Assembly: GCA_964250925.1 (NCBI GenBank)
Contig: CAXUHU010000005.1
Location: 1 to 64,000, forward strand
From: BOG-908 sp964250925
GTDB lineage: Bacteria > Pseudomonadota > Alphaproteobacteria > Acetobacterales > Acetobacteraceae
DNA length: 64,000 nucleotides
Direction: 5' to 3'
The translations under genes were made by a program, and so were the position numbers. Positions 27,456-36,275 of this stretch are shown here, in pieces (the first letter of the stretch is position 1; every line of letters begins with the position of its first letter). Below the pieces are notes generated by a model that ran no database searches, was not told where the DNA came from, and saw only the letters and a program-made list of their open reading frames with translations.

Positions 27456-28442
27456 TCAGGCCGCTTGCGACACCGTTGGCTTCTGTGCGCCGCGAAAGCG
27501 ATCAAACATGCTCATCTGGTGCACGCAGCTCAACGTGCAGGTGGGACTACACGGCTTTTCCGTATCGAACTCGCGTTTCAGGTCCTCACGCGTGTAATCA
27601 AGCAGTGCAACCCCCGGGTAGCCGCGCTGCTGGGAGCACCAATGGACCTTGCCGTCTTCGGCGACATACAAATAACGCGCCCCGGCACGGCACTTCCAGT
27701 CGTTCATGCGCCCATGCATCAGGTTACGCTGGAACAGCCAGTAGTTCAGGGCGTGCACGATAGACGGCGAGATTTTCGTAACTCGGCGATACGCCTGCAT
27801 CTGATCGGGGCTAAGCGGCTTGAGCATTCCCGTGTGGTCGTGCAGCACGCCTACAGAGTGCTGAAAACCGTATTTCGACGCGGTCTCTGCGACCATTACC
27901 ACATCCTGTGTGCGCTCTGTCGTCACGCCCAGTACGGAATTCACGTTCACCTTGAAGCGGGCGTGTTTGGCAAGAAGCGCCAGCTTGCCCTCGACCGAGT
28001 GAAGGCTCTTCATCGAGACCTCGTCGGGCTTGAGGTTGTCGATGCTGATCTGCATGCCTTGAAGACCGGCGGCGTTCAGCCGCTCTATCCAGTCCTGGGT
28101 CAGACGGAAGCCGTTGCTGATCGTGGTAACGATCATCCCGTGCTTGCGTGCTGCAGCGATCACGCTGTCGAGCTCGGGATTGAGAAGCGGCTCACCCCCG
28201 GTGAACGTAATCGCCGCCGTCTTCAGGGCTGCAAGGTGGTCTATCCAGGCGAGCAGAGTCCCCTTCGGTACCGGGGCCGAGAAATCATCGTACTCGTTGC
28301 AATAGCCGCATGCCAGGTTGCAGCGTCGCGTGACGACAACCTGTGCCAGTAATGGGTTGTAGCGCGAACCCACCACGCGGCCCAAGAAGCGCGCGCCGGT
28401 AGCCAGGCTGGCAAACCGTCGAGAAACCACGTTATCGTTCAT
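27456..28442 (-). CDS. Radical SAM protein with C-terminal cysteine cluster
   Basis: The 328-aa product has the radical SAM [4Fe-4S] motif CNLACGYC (about residues 41-48) and GGEPLLNPE for SAM binding. A C-terminal set of cysteines follows (WKCRAGARYLYV, HWCSQQ, CSPTCTLSC), suggesting a SPASM/twitch-like auxiliary cluster. The substrate is unknown. It overlaps the upstream GT4 gene by 11 bp, so the two are co-translated and it may modify a sugar or a lipid carrier. It is unlike HpnH, whose cysteine-motif context differs. Its stop abuts the flippase stop in a convergent arrangement. Confidence 0.88.
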   Translation of the reverse strand: MNDNVVSRRFASLATGARFLGRVVGSRYNPLLAQVVVTRRCNLACGYCNEYDDFSAPVPKGTLLAWIDHLAALKTAAITFTGGEPLLNPELDSVIAAARKHGMIVTTISNGFRLTQDWIERLNAAGLQGMQISIDNLKPDEVSMKSLHSVEGKLALLAKHARFKVNVNSVLGVTTERTQDVVMVAETASKYGFQHSVGVLHDHTGMLKPLSPDQMQAYRRVTKISPSIVHALNYWLFQRNLMHGRMNDWKCRAGARYLYVAEDGKVHWCSQQRGYPGVALLDYTREDLKREFDTEKPCSPTCTLSCVHQMSMFDRFRGAQKPTVSQAA

Positions 28443-29601
28443 CGAAATTCCTAGTCGGGAGCACAGAGTCGTAGAGGTCCTCTAGGCGCTCAGATTGCCG
28501 GCGTATGTCGTACTTGGCTTCCACGAACGACCGGGCCCGACAACCCATGCGCCGCCGCTCGGTCGACTGGGTCAGCAGCTCGCTCATGCGCCTGCAGAGT
28601 GCCAGACTGTCTCGTTCAGGGACTAGATACCCCGTCTGGCCGTCCTGCACACCCTCTGCTATGCCGCCGACACTCGTCGCTACGACGGGGACGCCGGTTG
28701 CTGCGGCTTCGAGCAATACCATGCCCAAGCCTTCAACCCGACCAGTATTGGTAAGGACACTTGGCAATACGAGCATGGCTGCCTTGCGCATCCAAGCCAG
28801 CGCTTTGGCGTGCGGCAACGCGCCCAGGAATCGCACGCGGTCGCCCAGGCCAAGCGATCGGGCCAGCGTATGCAAGGGGCGGCTGAGTTCACCGTCGCCA
28901 ATGATGACCAGGGTCGCGCCGGGGTGAAGCGGCATCAGCGTCGCGAATGCGCGTAGCAGATAGCGGGTGCCCTTCATTTCGACCAGACGTGCCACGTGCA
29001 GGATCGTCTCCGTCTCCTCCTCCGGGGCGCGGGGTTGTATCGCCTGGCAATCGACGCCCGTGTAGTGAACATGCGTGCGGTCGGCAGGAAATCCCATCGC
29101 CAGAACGCGCTGTTGTATATACGACGACACACATAGAAACAGGCTGCCGCGCCGTGCCAATTGACCACGAAACAGAGGATAGTTCGCCCACGCAGGCGAC
29201 GTCAGCAGGGCGGCCGTGGACAATGTCGCGTCAAAACCATGAAAGGTGGTGATCAGCGGAACACCCAGCCGTCTCGCTAACGGCAGGGCATACACCCCGT
29301 CTATGCCGAAATGCGCGTGGATCAGCGACGGCCTCGTGTCGCCAAGCAAACGCTTGTAGGCCGAGGGGCTGCGGGCCAGAACCTGCCAGGCGATCCCGGG
29401 CCAGGACCGCAATCGGCCCTGGTCTTCCAGCGCCAGGGATCGCGCTTGATCGGGCGCGCGCCCAAAACGCAGCCGTCCCAGGTACACGGGCCTGTAGCGA
29501 CGCAAACGGCCAGCCTGCTCGGTGATGAACGGTTCGGAGACGCGAAACAGGTTTTGCCGAAATATCACCACGTCACGCAACGGCGCCACCCGCCCGTGCA
29601 C
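28432..29601 (-). CDS. Glycosyltransferase family 4 protein
   Basis: A 389-aa GT-B enzyme. The N-domain contains HAHFGIDGVYALPLARRLG and TTFHGFDA. The C-domain shows HVARLVEMKGTRYLL, IIGDGELS and the EX7E motif E-GLGMVLLEAAATGVPVVA. It is a retaining glycosyltransferase probably acting on a lipid-linked intermediate in the cytosol. It overlaps the following radical SAM gene by 11 bp. The start MHGRVAPL at 29601 fits, although an internal start near RDVVIFRQ is possible. Confidence 0.9.
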   Translation of the reverse strand: MHGRVAPLRDVVIFRQNLFRVSEPFITEQAGRLRRYRPVYLGRLRFGRAPDQARSLALEDQGRLRSWPGIAWQVLARSPSAYKRLLGDTRPSLIHAHFGIDGVYALPLARRLGVPLITTFHGFDATLSTAALLTSPAWANYPLFRGQLARRGSLFLCVSSYIQQRVLAMGFPADRTHVHYTGVDCQAIQPRAPEEETETILHVARLVEMKGTRYLLRAFATLMPLHPGATLVIIGDGELSRPLHTLARSLGLGDRVRFLGALPHAKALAWMRKAAMLVLPSVLTNTGRVEGLGMVLLEAAATGVPVVATSVGGIAEGVQDGQTGYLVPERDSLALCRRMSELLTQSTERRRMGCRARSFVEAKYDIRRQSERLEDLYDSVLPTRNFDER

Positions 29602-29646
29602 GGCACGCCGATAATTGCGCTGTGCAATCCCGGTGCGCGCACCTCG

Positions 29647-30192
29647 TCAAAATGCCAAGCTGTCCCGTCGGCTTTGCAGCGCGACCTCGATAGCGCCGAT
29701 CTGCTGCCGCAACGCGGCTGCGTTCTCCAGTATCCACGATGCGTTGACCGAGGTCAGCAGGTTGCGGAGAAACTCGGCGTGACCGACCATCGCTTGGTCG
29801 GCTTCCAACAGGCGCGACAGCGTCTCTGCCTCGCGCCGAAAGCGCTGCGACATGCGGTCGTTTTCGGGCGCCGGCAACGCACGTATCTGACCCTCGAGCG
29901 CCCCGAGCGCACGGCCGATGCCTTCGAGCATTTGAGCCGACCGCACAGCCTCTGGGTCGGGCAATGGTTTTGCACGGGATGGCGGCGGCAGACGATCCTG
30001 ACGGTAGGTCTGCTCCGCCGCGGCCACGCTGGCCCGGCTGGCAGCCAACATGGCGGAAACCTGCGAGCGCACCATCAGGTCGTCGGCACGCAGCTGGTTT
30101 TCGCGTCGATAGAAGTTATAGCCCCACCCATGGAACAAGTTCACGGCGATCTGCGCCGCCGTGCTTGCGTCGTAGAGTTTAGGCGCGGCCAC
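29647..30192 (-). CDS. Hypothetical protein paired with SPFH-like protein
   Basis: A 181-aa product from the GTG at 30192, whose start lies 2 bp after the stop of the SPFH-like gene. It is charged and helical, with no signal peptide or membrane segment and several likely coiled-coil stretches (RFRREAETLSRLLEADQA, LRQQIGAIEVALQSRR). No family was recognised. Tight coupling suggests a cytosolic partner of the upstream protein. A long open frame continues upstream in the same phase but only shadows the SPFH gene. Confidence 0.75.
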   Translation of the reverse strand: MAAPKLYDASTAAQIAVNLFHGWGYNFYRRENQLRADDLMVRSQVSAMLAASRASVAAAEQTYRQDRLPPPSRAKPLPDPEAVRSAQMLEGIGRALGALEGQIRALPAPENDRMSQRFRREAETLSRLLEADQAMVGHAEFLRNLLTSVNASWILENAAALRQQIGAIEVALQSRRDSLAF

Positions 30193-30194
30193 GG

Positions 30195-31028
30195 TCAGGG
30201 CTTGTCCAGCCCTACATCCTGGCTCGGGTATGTGCCCGTCTGCGGTCCGCCCACCTGGAATGGCTGGCCCACGGCGGCGTTGGGCGCCGAGACCAGCCCA
30301 CGCTCGGCCATTCGCAAGGCCAGGTAGTAACGCACAGCCTCGATCGGCGACAGGCCGATTGCCTGCAGCGAGATAAGCTCGCGCATGCGCTCGTCCTTGG
30401 GCAGGATCAGTATTTTCAGGTCGTTCAGCAGGATGCCGAACACCTTGAGGAAATCCGTCAGGTGCGCCTTCACCCCCTCGCGCAGCTCGGCGATGTGCTC
30501 GTTGATGTGTTCCAGGCGGGTCACCTGAATCACCTGGTTGATCGCCTGCTCGATCGCTGGGCCGGCGTAGTCGGCGATCTCCTTGGTGTCGATCACCCGG
30601 CCGGTGAACGGCAGGTGGGTTATCAGGTCGAGGGCCGCCTCCTTGGTGTCCACGTGGATGTAGTAGTCGGCCACGTAGGACACTTCGGCCATCTCGGCGC
30701 TGGTGGCGATGCCCGTGCTGCGCACCAGCAGCTTGCTGCGGTTCACGTAGATGACCTCGTACACCCAGGGGCTGGCACCGCCGAAAAACCCCTGCACCAC
30801 CGAGCCGATCAGCGGCTTGTCGGGCGTGGTCAGCGCGTACTGCCCGGTGTCGTAAACCTGCAGCACCGCGCCACGGGACTTCAGGATGCAGAAATGGTTG
30901 GACTCGACCGTCAGCAGGGAGCCAGAAACGATGCTGTCGTCGACGATCTTGATCGCCACGTTGCGGGTGCCGAGCATGTCGGTCCCGTCCTGGTTCAGGG
31001 CGGTGATGACCTGACGAGTAAGCGCCAT
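30195..31028 (-). CDS. SPFH/virion-core-like domain protein
   Basis: A 277-aa protein from the ATG at 31028 (ALTRQVITALNQDG). It resembles the bacterial SPFH-domain proteins sometimes named virion-core-like. The N-terminal part is beta-rich (VESNHFCILKSRGAV, TTPDKPLIGSVVQGFFGG). The middle is a band-7-like alpha/beta region (LTDFLKVFGILLNDLKILIL). There is no N-terminal membrane anchor. The role is unknown; relatives assemble into oligomers and often have an adaptor encoded next door, here the 181-aa gene 2 bp downstream. It is divergent from the DUF885 gene 120 bp away. Confidence 0.78.
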   Translation of the reverse strand: MALTRQVITALNQDGTDMLGTRNVAIKIVDDSIVSGSLLTVESNHFCILKSRGAVLQVYDTGQYALTTPDKPLIGSVVQGFFGGASPWVYEVIYVNRSKLLVRSTGIATSAEMAEVSYVADYYIHVDTKEAALDLITHLPFTGRVIDTKEIADYAGPAIEQAINQVIQVTRLEHINEHIAELREGVKAHLTDFLKVFGILLNDLKILILPKDERMRELISLQAIGLSPIEAVRYYLALRMAERGLVSAPNAAVGQPFQVGGPQTGTYPSQDVGLDKP

Positions 31029-31148
31029 GGGATTGGGCCTTTTGAAGGGTGGGCGAGGCAGGCGGGACGTGCTGCACTGTAGCAGGCAGTGCGGCCCGGC
31101 CGAAAGACGCCGGCCCGATCCGACGTAACACCGCCAGGAGCCTTTCCC

Positions 31149-32972
31149 ATGATCACCCGCCGCGACTTGACCCTCTCGGCCGCCTGCGCACCCGCGCTGG
31201 CGATCCTGCTGCGCGCCCGGCGGGCGCGGGCCGAACCTGCGCCGCAAACGCCGCTGAACGCGTTGTTCGCCCAGTTCGCCGACGAGATGCTGCGCCGCGT
31301 GCCCGAGCGTGCCACCAGCCTGGGGCTGGATGTGGGCGCGCTCGCCCCGCTGCGCAGCCAGTTGCACGAAGCCTCGCTGGCCGCCATCGCCCAGGACAAG
31401 CGCGACACCGCCGGACGGCTGGGCCGGCTGCGCGCTATCGATCGTGCCGGCCTGCACGGGCTGGACGCGGCCAGCTACGACACGGTGCTGTTCACCCTGC
31501 AGGTGGATGACGAGGCCGGGCGGCTGTTCGGCTACGGCACCGGCAGCGCCCGCTCGCCCTACGTGCTCAGCCAACTCACCGGCGCCTATCAATCAGTCCC
31601 CGACTTCCTCGACACCCAGCACAAGATCGAGACGGCCGCCGACGCCGAGGCCTACCTGGCGCGCTTGACCGCGGCGGCCCGGCTGATGGACCAGGAAATG
31701 GAGGTGTTCCGCCACGACGCGGCCGCCGGCGTGGTCCCGCCCGACTTCATCCTCAATACGACGCTGGTGCAGATGGGTTCCTTCCTGGCCACGCCCGCCG
31801 AGCACGCAACCCTGGTTACTTCGCTGGCCAAGCGGGCGGCGGCCCGCAAGCTGGACGGCAGCTACGCCACGCGTGCCGCCGCGCTTTACACCGGACAGGT
31901 GCTGCCCGCGCTGCAGCGCCAGGCGGACGCGCTGCGGTCGGCTCGCGGCCACGCGGTGCACGAGGCCGGCGTGGCCCGGCTGCCGCTTGGCGCCGATTTC
32001 TACCGGCTGGGCCTGAAGACCTACACCACGGCGTCGTTGTCGCCGGCGCAGATACACCAGACCGGCCTCGACCTGGTGGCCAGCCTGTCGGCCGAGATCG
32101 ACACGGCCCTGCGTGCGCAAGGTTCCATGGATGGCAGCGTCGGCCAGCGCCTGGCAGCCTTGGCGGCCGACAAACAGTATTTGTACGACGATACCGACGA
32201 GGCCAAGGAAACGCTGCTGGCCGACCTGAACAAGCGGGTGGCCGCCATGCAGGCCAAGCTGCCGGAGCGGTTCGACACGTTGCCGAAGGTGACGGTGCAG
32301 ATCAGGCGCGTGCCCAAGGCGATCGAGGCGGGCGCGCCCGGCGGCTACTACCAGCGCGGCTCGCTGGATGGCACGCGGCCCGGCGCCTACTACATCAACC
32401 TGCGCGACACGGCCGAATGGCCACGCTGGACCCTGCCGACGCTGACCTTTCACGAGGCGATCCCCGGCCACCATCTGCAGATCTCGCTGGCGCAGGAGAC
32501 GCCTGGCCTGCCGCTGATCCGCAAGGTGGCCGGCTTCTCCGGCTACTCGGAAGGCTGGGCGCTGTATGCCGAGCAGCTCGCCGTCGAGATGGGGATGTAC
32601 GACGGCGACCCGCTCGGCCATATCGGCCAACTGCAAGCCTCGCTATTCCGCGCGGTGCGCCTGGTGATCGATTCGGGGCTGCATGCCCAGGGCTGGAGCC
32701 GGGAGCACGCGGTCGACTATTACGTCGACTCGCTGGGCGACAAGCGCAGCGCCGCGGTGACCGAAGTGGAGCGCTACTGCGTGTGGCCGGGCCAGGCCTG
32801 CAGCTACATGATCGGCAAGCTCACTTGGCTGCGCCTGCGTGACCAGGCCAAGACGGCGCTGGGTGGGAAATTCGACATCAAGGCGTTCCACGACGCCGGG
32901 CTGCTCTCGGGCGCCCTGCCGCTGGACGTGCTGGGCCAGGTGATCGTAGCTTATGTGGCCTCGGCAAAGTAA
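31149..32972 (+). CDS. DUF885 family exported protein
   Basis: The product is about 607 aa from the ATG at 31149, which has AGGAG upstream. The N-terminus ITRRDLTLSAACAPALAILL is a twin-arginine signal, so export is likely as a folded, metal-containing protein. DUF885 members are zinc-peptidase-like: HEAIPGHH supplies an HExxH-type site at about residue 438, and SEGWALYAEQLA carries a downstream glutamate. The precise substrate is unknown. The stop lies within a T-rich hairpin repeat. It is monocistronic, between a divergent SPFH gene and a convergent GT4 gene. Confidence 0.9.
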   Translation: MITRRDLTLSAACAPALAILLRARRARAEPAPQTPLNALFAQFADEMLRRVPERATSLGLDVGALAPLRSQLHEASLAAIAQDKRDTAGRLGRLRAIDRAGLHGLDAASYDTVLFTLQVDDEAGRLFGYGTGSARSPYVLSQLTGAYQSVPDFLDTQHKIETAADAEAYLARLTAAARLMDQEMEVFRHDAAAGVVPPDFILNTTLVQMGSFLATPAEHATLVTSLAKRAAARKLDGSYATRAAALYTGQVLPALQRQADALRSARGHAVHEAGVARLPLGADFYRLGLKTYTTASLSPAQIHQTGLDLVASLSAEIDTALRAQGSMDGSVGQRLAALAADKQYLYDDTDEAKETLLADLNKRVAAMQAKLPERFDTLPKVTVQIRRVPKAIEAGAPGGYYQRGSLDGTRPGAYYINLRDTAEWPRWTLPTLTFHEAIPGHHLQISLAQETPGLPLIRKVAGFSGYSEGWALYAEQLAVEMGMYDGDPLGHIGQLQASLFRAVRLVIDSGLHAQGWSREHAVDYYVDSLGDKRSAAVTEVERYCVWPGQACSYMIGKLTWLRLRDQAKTALGGKFDIKAFHDAGLLSGALPLDVLGQVIVAYVASAK

Positions 32973-33012
32973 GAACGTCTTTTTTTTAAGAAAGAAGCAC
33001 AAGACCCTTGTT
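32968..33012 (+). repeat. T-rich hairpin repeat at DUF885 3' end
   Basis: AAGTAAGAACGTC is followed by a run of eight T, then AAGAAAGAAGCACAAGACC. It contains the DUF885 stop codon and resembles the copies at 33036 and 40921. It is a possible rho-independent terminator. Confidence 0.55.
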
Positions 33013-33035
33013 TGGCCGTCGCGGCTCTAACGCAA

Positions 33036-33080
33036 CAAAAGTTCTTTGGTCGTTCCTTTCAAAAAAGACTGCTTTCTAAA
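33036..33080 (-). repeat. T-rich hairpin repeat at GT4 3' end
   Basis: Read on the minus strand, AAAGCAGTCTTTTTTGAAAG is followed by GAACGACCAAAGAACTTTTG. The GT4 stop TGA (33059-33061) lies inside the hairpin. Together with 32968-33012 it forms a back-to-back pair between convergent genes. Confidence 0.6.
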
Positions 33081-34162
33081 CCGAACAACCGCGCATACGC
33101 ATCAACCATCGCAGCCTCGTCGTAGTCGGACGCTACCTTGCGGCGGTTCGCCTCGCCGACCGCCGCCCGGTCTGCGTCGAGCAACGCATCTAATTGCCCG
33201 GCCATCGCCGCCTCATTCAGCGCGCTCACATGCGCTAAATTCTCCGCCGCCAGCATTAATCGCACGTCGCCCACATCGGTGCACACAGCCGGGAGCCCCG
33301 AGGCCATCGCCTCCAGCAGGGAGATCGGCATCTGCTCGGTATCCGATGACAGCGCGAACACATCCATCGCTGCCAGCCAACGCTCGGCCTGGGTGGTATG
33401 GCCGGCAAAGTGGGTGTGCGGGCCGATACCCAGCGCGGCGGCTCTAGCTTCCAGCCCGGCCCGCTCCGGTCCGTCGCCCACAATCAGCAGCCGCGCCGGC
33501 CGGCCGGCGCGCAGGCTGGCGAACGCCTGAAGCAGGCGGCCAATGTTCTTCTCCGGCCGCAATGCCGCAACTGTCCCTATCACCGGGCCATCGCCAGGCG
33601 GCAACGCCATAGGGGCTGCGCCGGCAAAGCGTCGCAGGTCGACGCCATTGGGTATGTGGTGCAGCCGGCGCGATGGTAGCCGCCAGCCATCGGCGGCAAT
33701 GGCCAGAAGGCGATAGGAGGGTAGGGCCACCTCGCTTCGTCGCAGCACCAGTCGGCGGGTGCGCGCGCGGCGCGGTATCTGTATCAACTGCTCCTCTGGG
33801 CCGAAACCATCTTCGGTGTGGACGTGGCGCAGCCCGGCCATCTTGGCGCCGACCGCCCACTCTATCGCGCCCCAATTGCTGGTCACCACCAGATCGGGCC
33901 GCACATGGCGCAGCACATGCCATGCGTGCAGCGCCGACCGCGCCATCCGACCGGTGCAGTGGCCCGATTTTACGAAGGTCACATCCAGCGCCGGATCGAG
34001 TTTCTCCCGGCAGGCGATCTCGCCATTCAAGGCGAGGATGCTATGCCGGATGGCGGCCCCCAACCGGTTGGCGACGGTGGCAAAGCGCACCTGCGCCCCG
34101 CCTACGCCGAAGCCGGGGAACACGGACAGCATGTGCATCGGCCGCCGGCCGGCAGAACTCAT
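33059..34162 (-). CDS. Glycosyltransferase family 4 protein, exosortase-locus type
   Basis: The 367-aa product starts at the ATG at 34162, which overlaps the asparagine synthase stop (ATGA). It is GT-B: the N-terminus has SVFPGFGVGGAQVRFATVAN and the C-domain IGTVAALRPEKNIGRLLQAF, IVGDGPERAGLE and the donor segment EQMPISLLEAMASGLPAV. Enzymes of this type pair with asparagine-synthase-like amidotransferases in PEP-CTERM/exosortase polysaccharide loci. The last codons lie in a hairpin repeat. A longer frame upstream only shadows the neighbouring gene. Confidence 0.88.
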   Translation of the reverse strand: MSSAGRRPMHMLSVFPGFGVGGAQVRFATVANRLGAAIRHSILALNGEIACREKLDPALDVTFVKSGHCTGRMARSALHAWHVLRHVRPDLVVTSNWGAIEWAVGAKMAGLRHVHTEDGFGPEEQLIQIPRRARTRRLVLRRSEVALPSYRLLAIAADGWRLPSRRLHHIPNGVDLRRFAGAAPMALPPGDGPVIGTVAALRPEKNIGRLLQAFASLRAGRPARLLIVGDGPERAGLEARAAALGIGPHTHFAGHTTQAERWLAAMDVFALSSDTEQMPISLLEAMASGLPAVCTDVGDVRLMLAAENLAHVSALNEAAMAGQLDALLDADRAAVGEANRRKVASDYDEAAMVDAYARLFGLESSLF

Positions 34163-36087
34163 GCGTCCTGGGTCGCCGGTTCGGGCATGGCCACAGCCGG
34201 CGGCATGGCATGCAGGGTGGCCAGGAAACCCTCGAAGGCGAGCAGCAGCCAGATGACCTGAGCATGGTCGAAGCGGCCGGATGCGTGCTCGTCGAGCAGG
34301 CGGGCGATCCCGGCCGGATCGAACAGCGCGCTGTCCATCATGCAGGGGCCCAGCAGCAACACCCGCACACGCGCGCCCTCGCGTCGGAGCAGCGGTGCCA
34401 GGTCGCTCGTGAAACCTTGCTTGGAACGATACAGGATGTCGCGCGGCAGCAGCGGTTCCAGGGCGCGCTTCAGGATGTGCTTGCCGCCGCCCTGGCCAAT
34501 TTTCAGTGCCGCCGGCAGCGACAGGCCCCAATTGAGGAAATCGTGGTCCAGGAACGGCGCCCGCACCTCCAGCGAGGCGGCCATGCTGGCGCGGTCCACC
34601 TTGGTCAGGATATCGCTGGGCAGCCAGGTGGCCAGGTCGGCGATTTGCGCCTGCAGCAGAGGGTCCGCCTCGTGCGCGTCTTGCATCACGGCCGCCAAAG
34701 GTGTGAACGGGTCGTGGCCCGCGAGCTTCGCCCGCAGCTTCGGGCTGTAGAGCGCGTGGCGTTGGGCAGCATGGCTGCGGGTAACCGTTCGGGCGTAGCC
34801 TTCGGCCGTGTCCAGGCTCAGCTCGGTAAGGGTGTGCTTGGCGCGAAGGACGCGCGGCGCGCGGTCCAGCTTGGGATACAGTGCCGCCAGCCGCCCGATT
34901 GCATGACGGCGAAGTCCGGCCGGCAGGTGATCCCGCACGCCGGACACCAGGCGATGCCATCGATAACGGCGGTAGCCGCCGAACACCTCGTCCCCACCAT
35001 CCCCGCTGATCGCCACGGTGGCGTGCCGGCGGGCCAAGCGGCAGACGGTCAGCGTCGGCACTGAGGAGCTGTCGCCAAATGGTTCGCCGAACACCGCGGC
35101 CTGGGCACGCGCGCCGGCGATCATGTCGGTCGTTGCGGCCCTGTCATTATGCTGGCGCGTGCCGTAACGCTCGGCCACCTGGGCCGCGTAAGGTGTTTCG
35201 TCCTCGGCACCTTCGAAGCCGACGGTGAACGTGTCGAGCGGGTGGTCCAGCATGGGGGCCGCGCAGGCGACAACGGCGCTGCTGTCTACCCCGCCCGACA
35301 GGAACGCGCCGAGCGGCACGTCCGAGACGAGGCGGCACGCGACGGCGTCCTGCAGCTTCTGGCGCAGCAGCGGGGCCGCTTCGTCCTCGGTGCAGGCGGT
35401 GATGCGCTGGGTGGGGTGCCAGTAACGCTCGATCAGCGGTGGACGGCCACTACGATCCAGCAGCAGCGTATGGGCAGCCGACAGACGATGGATGTCTTCG
35501 AACACCGTGTATGGCTCGGGCACGTAGCCGTAGGCGAAGAAGTCATCCACCGCCTGTGGGCGTATCTGCCGGGGCACGTTCGGCAGGGCGGCCAGCGCCG
35601 CAATCTCCGACCCGAACACGAAGCGGTTGCCGGAGAGGCTGTAGTAAAGCGGCTTCTTGCCCAGCCTGTCCCGCGCGCAGAACAGGACCTGCTGCCGGCT
35701 GTCCCAAAGCGCGAAGGCGAACATGCCGGACAGGTGGCCTACACAGCCGGCGCCCCACTCCTCCCAGGCATGGACGACCGCCTCAGTATCGCAGCGGTTG
35801 CGGAAGACGTGGCCCTGGCTGGCCAATTGCTTGCGGATCGCCTCAAAATTGTAGATCTCACCGTTGAACACGATGGCTACCGTGTTGTCCTCGTTATACA
35901 TCGGCTGGTGGCCGCCGGCAGGGTCGATGATGGCCAGCCGGCGATGCCCCAGTGCGACGCCCGGCGCCAGGTGAAAGCCCTCGCCGTCCGGGCCGCGATG
36001 GCGGATGGCATCCGTCATCGCCTCGATGTCCGCCTGCCGTGGCGGCGCGTGGGCATCGGTATCGAAAATTCCTGCTATGCCGCACAT
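34159..36087 (-). CDS. Asparagine synthase-like amidotransferase, exosortase A system-associated type
   Basis: A 642-aa two-domain glutamine amidotransferase. The N-terminal Ntn glutaminase starts MCGIAGIF with the catalytic Cys2 and has RHRGPDGEG and FNGEIYNF. The synthetase domain has the ATP P-loop SGGVDSSAVV and SGDGGDEVFGGYRRY. It resembles AsnB, but length and context (a GT4 overlapping by 4 bp and a PEP-CTERM gene divergent 190 bp away) match the amidotransferase that accompanies exosortase systems and probably amidates a uronic sugar. A housekeeping AsnB role remains possible. Confidence 0.86.
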   Translation of the reverse strand: MCGIAGIFDTDAHAPPRQADIEAMTDAIRHRGPDGEGFHLAPGVALGHRRLAIIDPAGGHQPMYNEDNTVAIVFNGEIYNFEAIRKQLASQGHVFRNRCDTEAVVHAWEEWGAGCVGHLSGMFAFALWDSRQQVLFCARDRLGKKPLYYSLSGNRFVFGSEIAALAALPNVPRQIRPQAVDDFFAYGYVPEPYTVFEDIHRLSAAHTLLLDRSGRPPLIERYWHPTQRITACTEDEAAPLLRQKLQDAVACRLVSDVPLGAFLSGGVDSSAVVACAAPMLDHPLDTFTVGFEGAEDETPYAAQVAERYGTRQHNDRAATTDMIAGARAQAAVFGEPFGDSSSVPTLTVCRLARRHATVAISGDGGDEVFGGYRRYRWHRLVSGVRDHLPAGLRRHAIGRLAALYPKLDRAPRVLRAKHTLTELSLDTAEGYARTVTRSHAAQRHALYSPKLRAKLAGHDPFTPLAAVMQDAHEADPLLQAQIADLATWLPSDILTKVDRASMAASLEVRAPFLDHDFLNWGLSLPAALKIGQGGGKHILKRALEPLLPRDILYRSKQGFTSDLAPLLRREGARVRVLLLGPCMMDSALFDPAGIARLLDEHASGRFDHAQVIWLLLAFEGFLATLHAMPPAVAMPEPATQDA

Positions 36088-36275
36088 CCGGTCTGTCCAG
36101 TTTCCTCGGTAGGACAGCTATAGGGCAAAAGTTGGTGGAATCGAAGCCGCAACGTGTCCGACGAAGGGATGACGGCTAATTTACGGGTGCGGCACAGATT
36201 TTTGTTGCGCTTACGTTGTTCAACTATTAGTGATCGTAGGCTACAAGACGTCAGACGCTTTGAAGGACTGGCTTA

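Noticed and set aside
27456..28442. Hopanoid radical SAM protein HpnH
   Set aside because: The cysteine-motif context and the C-terminal cysteine cluster differ from HpnH, and no squalene/hopene cyclase gene lies nearby.
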